A DNA stretch of 64,000 bases, taken from assembly GCF_030687535.1 (NCBI RefSeq), contig NZ_CP117437.1:3245501-3309500 (forward strand), read 5' to 3'. The position numbers and the translations under genes are program-made. Numbering within the stretch: the first letter of the stretch is position 1; the number at the start of each line of letters is the position of its first letter. Under the pieces are notes generated by a model that had not been told where the DNA came from, made no database searches, and was given only the letters and a program-made list of their open reading frames with translations. This stretch comes from Pseudomonas sp. FP2335 (GTDB lineage Bacteria; Pseudomonadota; Gammaproteobacteria; Pseudomonadales; Pseudomonadaceae). Shown piece after piece: positions 51,912 through 59,894 of this stretch.

Positions 51912-53601
51912 ATGCCCGGGATTTGGCCAGTTGCACCGCGCCATCCACACTCAAATCGCTGAGCAGCACCTGCGGCGCCATTGCCTCAGGCAATGCCTGC
52001 AACACCTCAAGGGCGTCGTGCCGTACACGCGCGAGCACCAGGCGCTTACCCTCCCCGCGCACCTGCGCAAAAAACGCGGCCAGCGCTTCAATGCTGGTGC
52101 CATCCAGGTTCGGCGATTCTTCCAGGCTCAGCACCACGGCTTGCACTGGCGATTGGCGCATCAGGCGCAAGGCCGCGCCCAGGATGCGTTCGGTATTCGC
52201 GAAAAACAGCGCCTCGCTGGGACGCACGATCAGCACACCCGGCACCTCCCGTGCGTCGGCATGATGCTGACGGTCAACAAAGTCGTGGCTATCGCCCAGG
52301 CGACCAAGCACCTGGATGTCAGCGGAGGACATCTGGCGCAGCATCAACACGACGCTGATCGCCACCGCCAGCAACAAGCCATCCAGCACGCCGAGCACCA
52401 GCACCGCCGCGACCGCGCAGATCACCAGCAGGCGGTCACGCCGCCAGATGAAATAGCGCCCCAGCGGTTGCACGCTCAAGCCATGCCCCAGCGCATAGAT
52501 GACAATGGCTGCGAGCACCGGCTCCGGTGTCAGGGCGACGTAGGGCAGCACCGTCAACACAATCACCAACACCACCAGCGCCGCGACGATGCCGGCCAGC
52601 CGTGAACCCGCACCGGCGGCTTCATTCGCCGAGGTTGCCGAATACCCGGCGCCGACGGGCATCCCATGAAACAACCCGGACACCAGGTTGGCCGCTCCCA
52701 GCGCCAACAAATCACGATTGGATGACACGCGGTCGCCATGTTTAAGGGCGAACGAGCTGATAGAGCCGTAGGACTCCGCATAAAGGATCATGACTAACGC
52801 AAACGCCAACTCCCCCAGGCGCAACCAATCGGCGAACGGCAGCACCGGCAAGCGCCCCAGTTCCAGGCGCAGGTCGATCATGCCAATCAACCCCACACCG
52901 TGGGCCTGTAGGTCCAGGAGTTGCCCGCCGGCAATTCCCAGCACGACCACCAGCAACCCGCCCGGCAGGCGCGGAATCCGCGCGCACAGCCACAACACGC
53001 ACAAGGCCACGGCCGCGACCAGCGCCGCCGGCCAGTTCCAGCTTGGCCACTGCTCGAGTAATTGCGGCAGGAAGCGGATCAGGTTGTTGTCGCTCAGGTG
53101 TACGCCCACCACAGCTGCCAGCTGCTTGAGGATAATGGTCAGCGCCAGGCCGAACGCGAAACCGCGCAACACCGGCTTGGCAATAAACGAAGTGACGCCA
53201 CCCAGCTTGAGCAGCCCGGCCAGCAAGAAAAATCCACCCGTGACCAACACCAGCCCAAACGCCAGGGAAAGCCGCAACGCCGGGTCATCACCGGCAAGGC
53301 TGGCGGTCGCTGCGGCCAGTACCGCCGCCGAAGACGACGTAGCCGACACAATCGCAAAGCGGCTGGTGCCCAACAAGCCGTAGCACAACAGCCCGGCAAA
53401 CAAGGCAATCACACCCGCCTGGGGCGGGAGCGCGGCAATGCTCGAATAGGCCACTGCCTCCGGCAGCAACAAACCGGCGATGGAGAGCCCGGCGAGGATG
53501 TCCTGGATGCGCCTGGAAGACGCCGCAACAGCGGGAGGGGTTTGAGTATTCAATCGAGCCAACCTTGGGGGTCTCCAAATCAGAAACCAATAAGCCGACA
53601 A
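51910..53601 (-). CDS. SulP-family inorganic anion transporter with STAS domain
   Basis: A 563-residue membrane protein. Residues 35-430 form the SulP core of about 12-14 helices (Ile-Ala-Gly-Leu-Leu-Leu-Pro-Glu-Ala-Val-Ala-Tyr-Ser near 41, Gly-Met-Pro-Val-Gly-Ala-Gly-Tyr-Ser near 310), and the C-terminal 120 residues a STAS domain with Val-Leu-Ser-Leu-Glu-Glu-Ser-Pro-Asn-Leu-Asp-Gly-Thr near 500. It carries sulfate, bicarbonate or related anions. No ATG lies near the N-terminus; both TTG 53601 (AAGG, 6-base spacing) and TTG 53553 (AAGG, 9-base spacing) are possible starts, so the first 16 residues are uncertain. Confidence 0.87.
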   Translation of the reverse strand: MSAYWFLIWRPPRLARLNTQTPPAVAASSRRIQDILAGLSIAGLLLPEAVAYSSIAALPPQAGVIALFAGLLCYGLLGTSRFAIVSATSSSAAVLAAATASLAGDDPALRLSLAFGLVLVTGGFFLLAGLLKLGGVTSFIAKPVLRGFAFGLALTIILKQLAAVVGVHLSDNNLIRFLPQLLEQWPSWNWPAALVAAVALCVLWLCARIPRLPGGLLVVVLGIAGGQLLDLQAHGVGLIGMIDLRLELGRLPVLPFADWLRLGELAFALVMILYAESYGSISSFALKHGDRVSSNRDLLALGAANLVSGLFHGMPVGAGYSATSANEAAGAGSRLAGIVAALVVLVIVLTVLPYVALTPEPVLAAIVIYALGHGLSVQPLGRYFIWRRDRLLVICAVAAVLVLGVLDGLLLAVAISVVLMLRQMSSADIQVLGRLGDSHDFVDRQHHADAREVPGVLIVRPSEALFFANTERILGAALRLMRQSPVQAVVLSLEESPNLDGTSIEALAAFFAQVRGEGKRLVLARVRHDALEVLQALPEAMAPQVLLSDLSVDGAVQLAKSRA

Positions 53602-53658
53602 GCTTAGCCTTCATTAACCGGCGCCGGGTTGATCCGGGTGCTGGTTTTGCGCAGCCAC

Positions 53659-53694
53659 AAAAAAGGCCGATTCACGGTGTGCGCGAATCGGCCT
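53659..53694 (-). terminator. Intrinsic terminator of the serine/threonine-type permease gene
   Basis: On the minus strand AGGCCGATTC (53694-53685) pairs with GAATCGGCCT (53673-53664) around an 11-nt loop and is followed by six Us (AAAAAA at 53659-53664 on the plus strand). It begins about 20 bp after the permease stop. Confidence 0.88.
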
Positions 53695-53713
53695 CTTCAG
53701 GTGCCGCCGGTTA

Positions 53714-54991
53714 TCAGGACAACAGCGAGTAGATCAGCGCCGTAATCGCTACCAGGCCAACAGCCGTGACAAACACGTTGGACGCCTGCCCGCGGTACTT
53801 GGCCATGGCCGGTACTTTGCGGATCGCGTACATCGGCATCAGGAACAGGATCGAAGCAATCACCGGCCCACCCAATGTCTCGATCATGCCGAGAATGCTC
53901 GGGTTGAGCGTGGCCACGATCCAGCACACCACCAGCATGAAGGCGGCGGTCATGCGGTCCAGGGTCTTCGGTGCCGGGCGGCGTCCCGTCTTGACCACCA
54001 GGCCCTTGAGGCCTTCACTGGCGCCGATGTAGTGGCCCAGGAACGATTTGGCAATCGCCACGAATGCAATCAATGGCGCGGCGAACGCGATGGTCGGGTT
54101 GTCGAAGTGGTTGGCCAGGTACGACAGGATCGACAGGTTCTGCGCTTTCGCCTCGGCCAACTGCGCCGGCGACAGGGTCAGCACGCAGCTGAACACAAAG
54201 AACAGCACCATCGCTACCATCAGCAGGTGCGCGCGGGACAGGATCTGCGAGCTGCGCTCATCGGCATGGGCGCCGTACTGACGCTTCTGATCAACCGCAA
54301 AGGCCGAGATGATCGGCGAGTGGTTGAATGAGAAAACCATCACCGGAATCGCCAGCCATAGGGTACTGAGCAAGGCCGATGGTTCCGGCACCACGCTGGC
54401 GGTGCTGAGGATGCCGCCGTTCCAGTGCGGGACCAGGTATACCGCCAGGAACAGCAAGGCGACGATGAACGGATACACCATCAGGCTCATGGCCTTGACG
54501 ATCACCTGCTCGCCGCAACGCACCACGGCCAGCAGGCCGAGGATCAGCACAAACGCCAGGATTGCCCGAGGCGGCGGCATGATGTGCAACTGGTGCTCCA
54601 TGAAGCTGCTGACCGTGTTGGTCAACGCCACGCTGTAGATCAGCAGGATCGGGAAGATCGCAAAGAAGTACAGCAACGTGATCACTGCACCGGCCTTGAT
54701 GCCGAAGTGTTCTTCCACCACGTCGGTGATGTCGGAGCCATCACGACCGGAGAGTACGAAGCGGGTCAGGCCACGGTGGGCAAAGAACGTCATCGGAAAC
54801 GCCAGCAGCGCCAGGATCAGCAACGGCCAGAAGCCGCCCAGGCCAGCGTTGATAGGCAGAAACAAAGTGCCGGCGCCAATGGCCGTGCCGAACAGGCCAA
54901 GCATCCAGGTGGTGTCCTGGCGGCTCCAGCTTGTGAGGGTTGCAGGTGTCGATGCATAGCGTTCGTCAACGCTATTGGCCTGATCATTCAT
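53714..54991 (-). CDS. HAAAP-family amino-acid transporter (serine/threonine permease, SdaC-like)
   Basis: A 425-residue inner-membrane carrier with about 11 helices. The start at ATG 54991 follows a GGAG site. Landmarks: Gly-Thr-Ala-Ile-Gly-Ala-Gly-Thr-Leu-Phe-Leu-Pro near residue 35 and Phe-Ser-Phe-Asn-His-Ser-Pro-Ile-Ile near 222, typical of SdaC/TdcC-type H+/amino-acid symporters. Serine or threonine uptake is likely. It is divergent from a leader ORF rich in threonine codons. Confidence 0.87.
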   Translation of the reverse strand: MNDQANSVDERYASTPATLTSWSRQDTTWMLGLFGTAIGAGTLFLPINAGLGGFWPLLILALLAFPMTFFAHRGLTRFVLSGRDGSDITDVVEEHFGIKAGAVITLLYFFAIFPILLIYSVALTNTVSSFMEHQLHIMPPPRAILAFVLILGLLAVVRCGEQVIVKAMSLMVYPFIVALLFLAVYLVPHWNGGILSTASVVPEPSALLSTLWLAIPVMVFSFNHSPIISAFAVDQKRQYGAHADERSSQILSRAHLLMVAMVLFFVFSCVLTLSPAQLAEAKAQNLSILSYLANHFDNPTIAFAAPLIAFVAIAKSFLGHYIGASEGLKGLVVKTGRRPAPKTLDRMTAAFMLVVCWIVATLNPSILGMIETLGGPVIASILFLMPMYAIRKVPAMAKYRGQASNVFVTAVGLVAITALIYSLLS

Positions 54992-55163
54992 CCGGTCGGA
55001 TCTCCGCATTTACACAGCCGGGACGAGTCAGAAAAACCTGACAGGCAGCGCCCCGACCATAGAAGGGGCGCGATTGTCCGGGATTCTTGTGAATAAGCAA
55101 AGACTTAGCTGAGGAACGGTGGCGTGGTATATCGACACGCCGCACCCAACCCAGACACATTTG

Positions 55164-55193
55164 TTGACAATCCAGCGCCCACGCCAGCATGAT
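55164..55193 (+). promoter_or_regulatory. Candidate promoter of the attenuator-like leader
   Basis: TTGACA (55164-55169) is a perfect -35 box; CATGAT (55188-55193) is the best -10 like hexamer at an 18-bp spacing (4 of 6 matches). Transcription would start near 55200, at or just before the leader ORF. Confidence 0.45.
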
Positions 55194-55199
55194 CCGGCA

Positions 55200-55286
55200 A
55201 TGAACGTTATGCCGTTGCACCTCACCCGCACCACCACCACGACCGCTTTCGGCGGGTCGCGCGGTGGCTGTGGGTGGTCGAGCTAA
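55200..55286 (+). CDS. Putative Thr-rich leader peptide (28 aa)
   Basis: A small ORF of 28 codons with start ATG 55200 (or 55209) and stop TAA at 55284-55286. Residues 9-15 read Thr-Arg-Thr-Thr-Thr-Thr-Thr (codons ACC CGC ACC ACC ACC ACG ACC). Gly- and Trp-rich codons follow. The Thr-codon region is partly complementary to the GGTGG-rich segment 25-35 bases later, and an intrinsic terminator lies 21 bases beyond the stop. This is the layout of a ribosome-controlled attenuator like thrL, sensing charged tRNA-Thr. Against it: no clear ribosome-binding site, and the next gene (isochorismatase-like) is not a known threonine gene. Confidence 0.4.
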   Translation: MNVMPLHLTRTTTTTAFGGSRGGCGWSS

Positions 55287-55306
55287 ATACCCCACAGATT
55301 CAACCC

Positions 55307-55338
55307 AAGGCCCCGCCAGCAATGGACGGGGCCTTTTT
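55307..55338 (+). terminator. Intrinsic terminator between the Thr-rich leader and the isochorismatase-like gene
   Basis: AAGGCCCCG (55307-55315) and CGGGGCCTT (55327-55335) make a 9-bp GC-rich stem with an 11-nt loop and a T-tract (55334-55338). It lies on the plus strand 39 bp before the isochorismatase-like start, with no ordinary gene on that strand upstream to terminate. Confidence 0.7.
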
Positions 55339-55376
55339 GTTGCTCCGCCCACCAGGCAATCACAAGGAGCAACACC

Positions 55377-55922
55377 ATGGCTGACGCCCTGTTGATCATC
55401 GATATGCAAGCCGGCCTATACGATGGCCCGCAAAGACCTTTCGAGCGTGAACGCCTGCTCGACACCATCAACCAGTTGATCAAGCGCGCCCGCGCCGCCA
55501 ACAAGCCGATCTTCGTGGCGCGCCACACCGGCCCGGAAGGTTCGCCGATTGCGGCGGGCAGCCCGCTTTGGCAGGTATGGCACGGCCTGGAGGTGGACGA
55601 ACACCGCGACCATCTCTTCAACAAAACCCGCCCAAGCTGTTTTCTGGGCACGGACCTGGCCCGACAACTGCGCGCAGCCCAGGTCGACGAACTGGTGATT
55701 GTGGGCATGAAAACCCAGTTTTGCATCGACACGACTTGCCGTGTAGCGGTTGAACTGGGGTTTTCGGTGGTATTGCCCGAGGATGGCCACACCTGCATGG
55801 ACACTCCGGCGCTGAAGGCCGAAGCGATCATCGAGCATCACAATGGGACATTGGCCGGGGCGTTTGTGAAGCGTATCAGCGCAAGGGACCTCTGGTGCTC
55901 AAGCGACCACGCGACCCACTAA
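55377..55922 (+). CDS. Isochorismatase-family cysteine hydrolase
   Basis: A 181-residue cytoplasmic hydrolase. The catalytic triad of the family is visible: Asp9 (Leu-Leu-Ile-Ile-Asp-Met-Gln), Lys about 83 (Asn-Lys-Thr-Arg-Pro-Ser) and Cys about 116 (Thr-Gln-Phe-Cys-Ile-Asp). Such enzymes act on nicotinamide, isochorismate or N-carbamoyl compounds; the substrate here is not clear. Strong ribosome-binding site AAGGAG. The preceding terminator and Thr-rich leader suggest attenuation. Confidence 0.88.
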   Translation: MADALLIIDMQAGLYDGPQRPFERERLLDTINQLIKRARAANKPIFVARHTGPEGSPIAAGSPLWQVWHGLEVDEHRDHLFNKTRPSCFLGTDLARQLRAAQVDELVIVGMKTQFCIDTTCRVAVELGFSVVLPEDGHTCMDTPALKAEAIIEHHNGTLAGAFVKRISARDLWCSSDHATH

Positions 55923-56095
55923 CCCGCGGAGGCCCTCAGGGGCCTATTGCGCAGTTCACCATCGAGGGTGTTCTGCGCAATATCCAGCTGTTAGAACAGC
56001 CTTACGCAAGAAGAAAATTTTCTTTCTCAGTAAAACGCCCCGCCCTACAAATCCCGCATACTCATCCTCTCAAACCCTTCAGGAAGAGCCTTCCG

Positions 56096-57049
56096 ATGAC
56101 CGCAACAGTTCTGGTCCTGGTTGAAACCATCAACGCCTACCTGCCCATCATCGAAAGCAATGACTTTCATGTGATCCTGGCGCCCACACCCGCCGAACGC
56201 GCCCAGGCCATCAAGACCCACGGCGCGCAGATCAAGGCCGTGCTGACCCGTGGTCCGCTGGGCTTGTACGCCGCGGAAATCGACGCCCTGCCCCTGCTGG
56301 AAATCATTTGCGTGATCGGCGCAGGCTATGAACATGTCGACCTGCAAGCGGCCAGCAATCGCGGGATCGTGGTCACCAACGGCGCCGGGGTCAACGCGCC
56401 ATCAGTGGCCGACCACGCCATGGCCTTGTTGTTGTCGCTGGTGCGCGGCATTCCGCAGACCGACGCCGCCGTGCGGCGCAATGAATGGCCCAAAGTGATG
56501 CGGCCGTCCCTGGGCGGCAAGCAGCTGGGCATACTCGGGCTTGGTGCGGTGGGCCTGGAGATCGCCAAGCGCGCGGCCCTCGGCTTCGGTATGGAAATCA
56601 GCTACCACAACCGCCAGCCGCGCGATGATGTGGACTACACCTACTGTTCGAGCGCGGTGGAACTGGCGCGCACCTCGGACTTCCTGATCCTGGCCACGCC
56701 CGGCGGCGACGGCACCCGCCACTTGATCGATCGCCACGCCCTCGACGCCCTCGGCCCCAATGGTTACCTGGTCAACATCGGACGCGGCAGCGTGGTGGTC
56801 ACCGCCGACCTGGTGGCTGCCCTGGAGCAGCGGCGCATTGGCGGTGCCGCCCTGGACGTGTTCGACGACGAGCCCCAAGTGCCCGACGCCCTCAAGCGCC
56901 TGAGCAACACCGTGCTCACCTCCCATGTCGCTGGCCTGTCACCGGAGGCCGCCCATGATACGGTGCAGCGCGTAGCCGATAACCTGGTGGAGTTTTTCGC
57001 CGGTCGCCCGGTGCTCACGCCGGTCGCGCTGCCCCCGCCTGCAAAGTGA
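56096..57049 (+). CDS. D-isomer-specific 2-hydroxyacid dehydrogenase (hydroxypyruvate/glyoxylate reductase-like)
   Basis: A 317-residue NAD(P)-dependent dehydrogenase. The Rossmann motif Gly-Leu-Gly-Ala-Val-Gly is near residue 146. The active-site residues Arg (Asn-Ile-Gly-Arg-Gly-Ser, about 226), Glu (Asp-Val-Phe-Asp-Asp-Glu-Pro, about 259) and His (Ser-His-Val-Ala-Gly, about 277) are all present. Start at ATG 56096 after AGGAAG; the longer reading from 55895 overlaps the previous gene in another frame. Likely substrates are glyoxylate or hydroxypyruvate. Confidence 0.9.
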   Translation: MTATVLVLVETINAYLPIIESNDFHVILAPTPAERAQAIKTHGAQIKAVLTRGPLGLYAAEIDALPLLEIICVIGAGYEHVDLQAASNRGIVVTNGAGVNAPSVADHAMALLLSLVRGIPQTDAAVRRNEWPKVMRPSLGGKQLGILGLGAVGLEIAKRAALGFGMEISYHNRQPRDDVDYTYCSSAVELARTSDFLILATPGGDGTRHLIDRHALDALGPNGYLVNIGRGSVVVTADLVAALEQRRIGGAALDVFDDEPQVPDALKRLSNTVLTSHVAGLSPEAAHDTVQRVADNLVEFFAGRPVLTPVALPPPAK

Positions 57050-57093
57050 CCCATCAGGCACGCTGATCACCCTCCAACACGCTAACCTATTAA

Positions 57094-57120
57094 ACCGCCC
57101 CGACCTTGTCGCTGGGCGGT
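57094..57120. terminator. Weak hairpin after the hydroxyacid dehydrogenase gene
   Basis: ACCGCCC (57094-57100) and GGGCGGT (57114-57120) form a 7-bp stem 45 bp after the stop, followed only by a short mixed T/G run; possible terminator. Confidence 0.4.
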
Positions 57121-57178
57121 TGTGCGCATTAGATTAGGAAATAGTCCGAGGCCTTTAGAATAAGCAGAAGGGATAAGC

Positions 57179-58246
57179 ATGGCGCTGAACGACCAATCGA
57201 CCCAGATCCGGGCAGGCGAAGAACTTGACGCCAGCCTGATCGATCCCTACCTCAAGGCCCATATCCCCGGCCTGAGCGGCACGCCCACCATCAGCCAGTT
57301 TCCTGGCGGCGCGTCCAACCTGACTTACCTGCTGGAGTACCCCGGCCAGGAATTTGTCCTGCGCCGCCCGCCCTTTGGCCACAAGGCCAAGTCCGCCCAC
57401 GACATGGGCCGGGAATACCGCATTCTCAACAGCCTCAAGGACGGCTTTCCGTACTGCCCCAAAGCCTACGTGCACTGCACCGATGAGTCGGTGATCGGCG
57501 CCGAGTTCTATGTGATGGAGCGGGTCAACGGCATCATCCTGCGCTCCGACCTGCCGGCCGAACTGGGCCTGGACGCGGCAAAGACCGAAGCCTTGTGCAA
57601 AAGCTTTATCGACAAGTTCGTCGAACTGCATCAAGTCGACTACACCGCATGCGGCCTGGCCGATCTGGGCAAGCCCGAAGGCTACGTGGCACGGCAGATC
57701 CGCGGCTGGAGCGATCGCTACGAAAAAGCCCTGACCCCCGACGCCCCGCGCTGGGAAGCAGTGCGCGCGTGGCTCGACGACAAGATGCCGGCCGACCACC
57801 CGACGTCCAGCATCGTGCACAACGACTACCGCTTCGACAACGTGATCCTCGACGCACACAACCCGATGCAGATCATCGGTGTGCTCGACTGGGAGCTGAC
57901 CACCCTCGGCGACCCGTTGATGGACCTTGGCAACACCCTCGCCTACTGGATCGAAGCCGCCGACCCGGCCCCGGTGCAACTGATGCGCCGCCAGCCGAGC
58001 AACGCCCCCGGCATGCTCACCCGCCGCCAGTTCGTGGACTACTACGCCGAACGTGCCGGCATCCAGATCGACAATTTCGACTTCTACTACACCTACGGCC
58101 TGTTCCGCCTGGCCGGCATCGTGCAGCAGATCTACTACCGCTTCTTCCATGGCCAGACCCAGGACAAACGCTTCGCGCAGTTCATCCAGATGAACAAGCT
58201 GCTGGAGCAGATGAGCCTGAACGTGATCGGTAAATCAGCCCTCTAA
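57179..58246 (+). CDS. Aminoglycoside phosphotransferase-like protein (ACAD10/FadE36 type)
   Basis: A 355-residue cytoplasmic kinase-fold protein. The catalytic loop reads Ile-Val-His-Asn-Asp-Tyr-Arg-Phe-Asp-Asn-Val (about residue 215), followed by Val-Leu-Asp-Trp-Glu-Leu-Thr-Thr-Leu-Gly-Asp-Pro, the metal-binding Asp region. Bacterial relatives sit with acyl-CoA dehydrogenases and are linked to 4-hydroxy acid or fatty-acid metabolism through phosphorylated acyl-CoA intermediates. It is 9 bp before an SDR gene and surely co-transcribed with it. Confidence 0.88.
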   Translation: MALNDQSTQIRAGEELDASLIDPYLKAHIPGLSGTPTISQFPGGASNLTYLLEYPGQEFVLRRPPFGHKAKSAHDMGREYRILNSLKDGFPYCPKAYVHCTDESVIGAEFYVMERVNGIILRSDLPAELGLDAAKTEALCKSFIDKFVELHQVDYTACGLADLGKPEGYVARQIRGWSDRYEKALTPDAPRWEAVRAWLDDKMPADHPTSSIVHNDYRFDNVILDAHNPMQIIGVLDWELTTLGDPLMDLGNTLAYWIEAADPAPVQLMRRQPSNAPGMLTRRQFVDYYAERAGIQIDNFDFYYTYGLFRLAGIVQQIYYRFFHGQTQDKRFAQFIQMNKLLEQMSLNVIGKSAL

Positions 58247-58255
58247 GGAACCTCC

Positions 58256-59023
58256 ATGTCCAAGACCAACCTGTTCGACCTCGACGGCAAGATCGCCTTC
58301 GTTTCCGGCGCCAGCCGTGGCATCGGTGAGGCCATCGCCAAGTTACTGGCCCAGCAAGGCGCCCATGTGATCGTCTCCAGTCGCAAGCTGGACGGCTGCC
58401 AGCATGTGGCGGACGCGATCATCGCCGCCGGCGGCAAAGCCACGGCGATTGCCTGCCATATCGGCGAAATGGAGCAGATTACCCAGGTGTTCGCCGGTAT
58501 TCGCGAACAGTTCGGCCGCCTGGACATCCTGGTCAACAACGCCGCAACCAACCCGCAATTCTGCAACGTGCTGGACACCGACCTCGGCGCCTTCCAGAAG
58601 ACTGTCGACGTGAATATCCGCGGCTACTTCTTCATGTCGGTGGAAGCCGGCAAGCTGATGCGTGAGAACGGTGGCGGCAGCATCATCAACGTGGCCTCGA
58701 TCAACGGCATCTCCCCTGGGGTGTTCCAGGGCATCTACTCGGTGACCAAGGCCGCCGTGATCAACATGACCAAGGTGTTCGCCAAGGAATGCGCAGCGTT
58801 TGGCATTCGTTGCAACGCCCTGCTGCCAGGGCTGACCGACACCAAGTTCGCCTCGGCGCTGGTGAAAAACGATGCGATCCTGAAAACCGCACTGGCGCAG
58901 ATCCCGCTCAAACGCGTGGCCGACCCAAGCGAAATGGCCGGCGCGGTGCTGTACCTGGCGAGCGATGCGTCCAGCTACACCACCGGCGTATCGCTGAACG
59001 TAGACGGCGGCTTCCTCTCCTGA
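58256..59023 (+). CDS. Short-chain dehydrogenase/reductase
   Basis: A 255-residue classical SDR with Ser-Gly-Ala-Ser-Arg-Gly-Ile-Gly at about 16-23, Asn-Asn-Ala-Ala near 94, catalytic Ser near 147 (Val-Ala-Ser-Ile-Asn) and Tyr-x-x-x-Lys near 160 (Tyr-Ser-Val-Thr-Lys). A 9-bp gap and an AAGGAA site link it to the upstream phosphotransferase-like gene, so the two probably act in one pathway, perhaps on a hydroxyacyl-CoA. Confidence 0.9.
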   Translation: MSKTNLFDLDGKIAFVSGASRGIGEAIAKLLAQQGAHVIVSSRKLDGCQHVADAIIAAGGKATAIACHIGEMEQITQVFAGIREQFGRLDILVNNAATNPQFCNVLDTDLGAFQKTVDVNIRGYFFMSVEAGKLMRENGGGSIINVASINGISPGVFQGIYSVTKAAVINMTKVFAKECAAFGIRCNALLPGLTDTKFASALVKNDAILKTALAQIPLKRVADPSEMAGAVLYLASDASSYTTGVSLNVDGGFLS

Positions 59024-59032
59024 ACCCAGGCG

Positions 59033-59662
59033 TCAGGGCCGCTTGAACTGCCGGCGCAGGTCTTCGATCTGTGCCCGGCAGTGGCAGCCTTCCAAGTGAT
59101 CGTTGACCATGCCCATCGCCTGCATCAGCGCATACATCGTGGTCGGGCCGACGTAGGTCCAGCCACGCTTCTTCAAGGCCTTCGACAACCGCACCGAGGC
59201 CGGGGACGTGGGGTTGGCGGCCCAATAAGCCAGATCGACCACCGCCGGGCGCTCTTGTGCAGTGGGCTCGAACGCCCACAGCCAGGCTGCCAATGAACCC
59301 GTTTCATCCACCAGCTCACAGGCACGCCGTGCATTGTTGATAGTCGACACTATCTTCGCCCGATTACGCACAATCCCGGCATCGTTCATCAAGCGCGCTA
59401 TATCGGCCTCGCCATACGTGGCGACCTTGCGAAAATCAAAGCCCTCGAACGCCACCCTGAACTGCTCGCGCTTGCGCAGGATGGTGATCCACGCCATGCC
59501 CGCCTGAAAGCCTTCCAGGCAGATCTTCTCGTACAACTGGGTGTCGTCGGCCACCGGCACGCCCCACTCGTGATCGTGGTAACGCGGGTATTCCGGCGCG
59601 GACGTGCGCCAGGCGCAATAGGTCTGCCCACAGGCGTCGGTCGTCAGTCCTGGTCTGTCCAT
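59033..59662 (-). CDS. tag: DNA-3-methyladenine glycosylase I
   Basis: A 209-residue helix-hairpin-helix glycosylase that removes 3-methyladenine from DNA. Motifs: Cys-Ala-Trp near residue 17, His-Asp-His-Glu-Trp-Gly-Val-Pro near 29, the Gly-Phe-Gln-Ala-Gly-Met-Ala-Trp-Ile-Thr-Ile-Leu segment near 51, and the C-terminal Asn-Asp-His-Leu-Glu-Gly-Cys-His-Cys region near 187, matching the zinc-binding Cys and His ligands of Tag. It is convergent with the SDR gene. Confidence 0.93.
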   Translation of the reverse strand: MDRPGLTTDACGQTYCAWRTSAPEYPRYHDHEWGVPVADDTQLYEKICLEGFQAGMAWITILRKREQFRVAFEGFDFRKVATYGEADIARLMNDAGIVRNRAKIVSTINNARRACELVDETGSLAAWLWAFEPTAQERPAVVDLAYWAANPTSPASVRLSKALKKRGWTYVGPTTMYALMQAMGMVNDHLEGCHCRAQIEDLRRQFKRP

Positions 59663-59747
59663 CCATTACCTCAAGTGCCAAGCACCGGATGATAAGCGAA
59701 AATTTTTATCACCCGCCAACCGCTCAAGCATCACCGTCACCGACCAA

Positions 59748-59841
59748 CTGGTCAGACCGGGACCGGTCAACCGGCGAATTTTTACTTGTGATTTCAAAAA
59801 ACCCCAGCGTAGACTGGCCCGGCACTGGACTTACCGGTAAG
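59748..59841 (+). promoter_or_regulatory. Candidate FCD/GntR operators upstream of dctA
   Basis: Three dyads lie in the 232-bp region before dctA: CTGGTCAGACCGG (59748-59760, FadR-like TGGT-N3-ACC with one mismatch), CCGGTCAACCGG (59763-59774) and the perfect 12-bp palindrome CTTACCGGTAAG (59830-59841), with a small CCCTGG/CCAGGG hairpin at 59857-59873. The two FCD-type regulators encoded just downstream of dctA are candidate binders. Confidence 0.45.
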
Positions 59842-59894
59842 ACCACAACAATTAAGCCCTGGAACCACCAGGGCACCGAATAGAGATCCCTCCC

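Noticed and set aside
53288..53614. ATG-started frame at the 5' end of the SulP gene
   Set aside because: It is in a different frame from the SulP domain and loses all homology-like character; no frameshift is needed because a TTG start opens the SulP frame.
59801..59816. Possible sigma-54 promoter before dctA (TGG...TGG spacing)
   Set aside because: The GG at -24 can be placed but there is no GC at the required -12 position, so a sigma-54 call is not supported.
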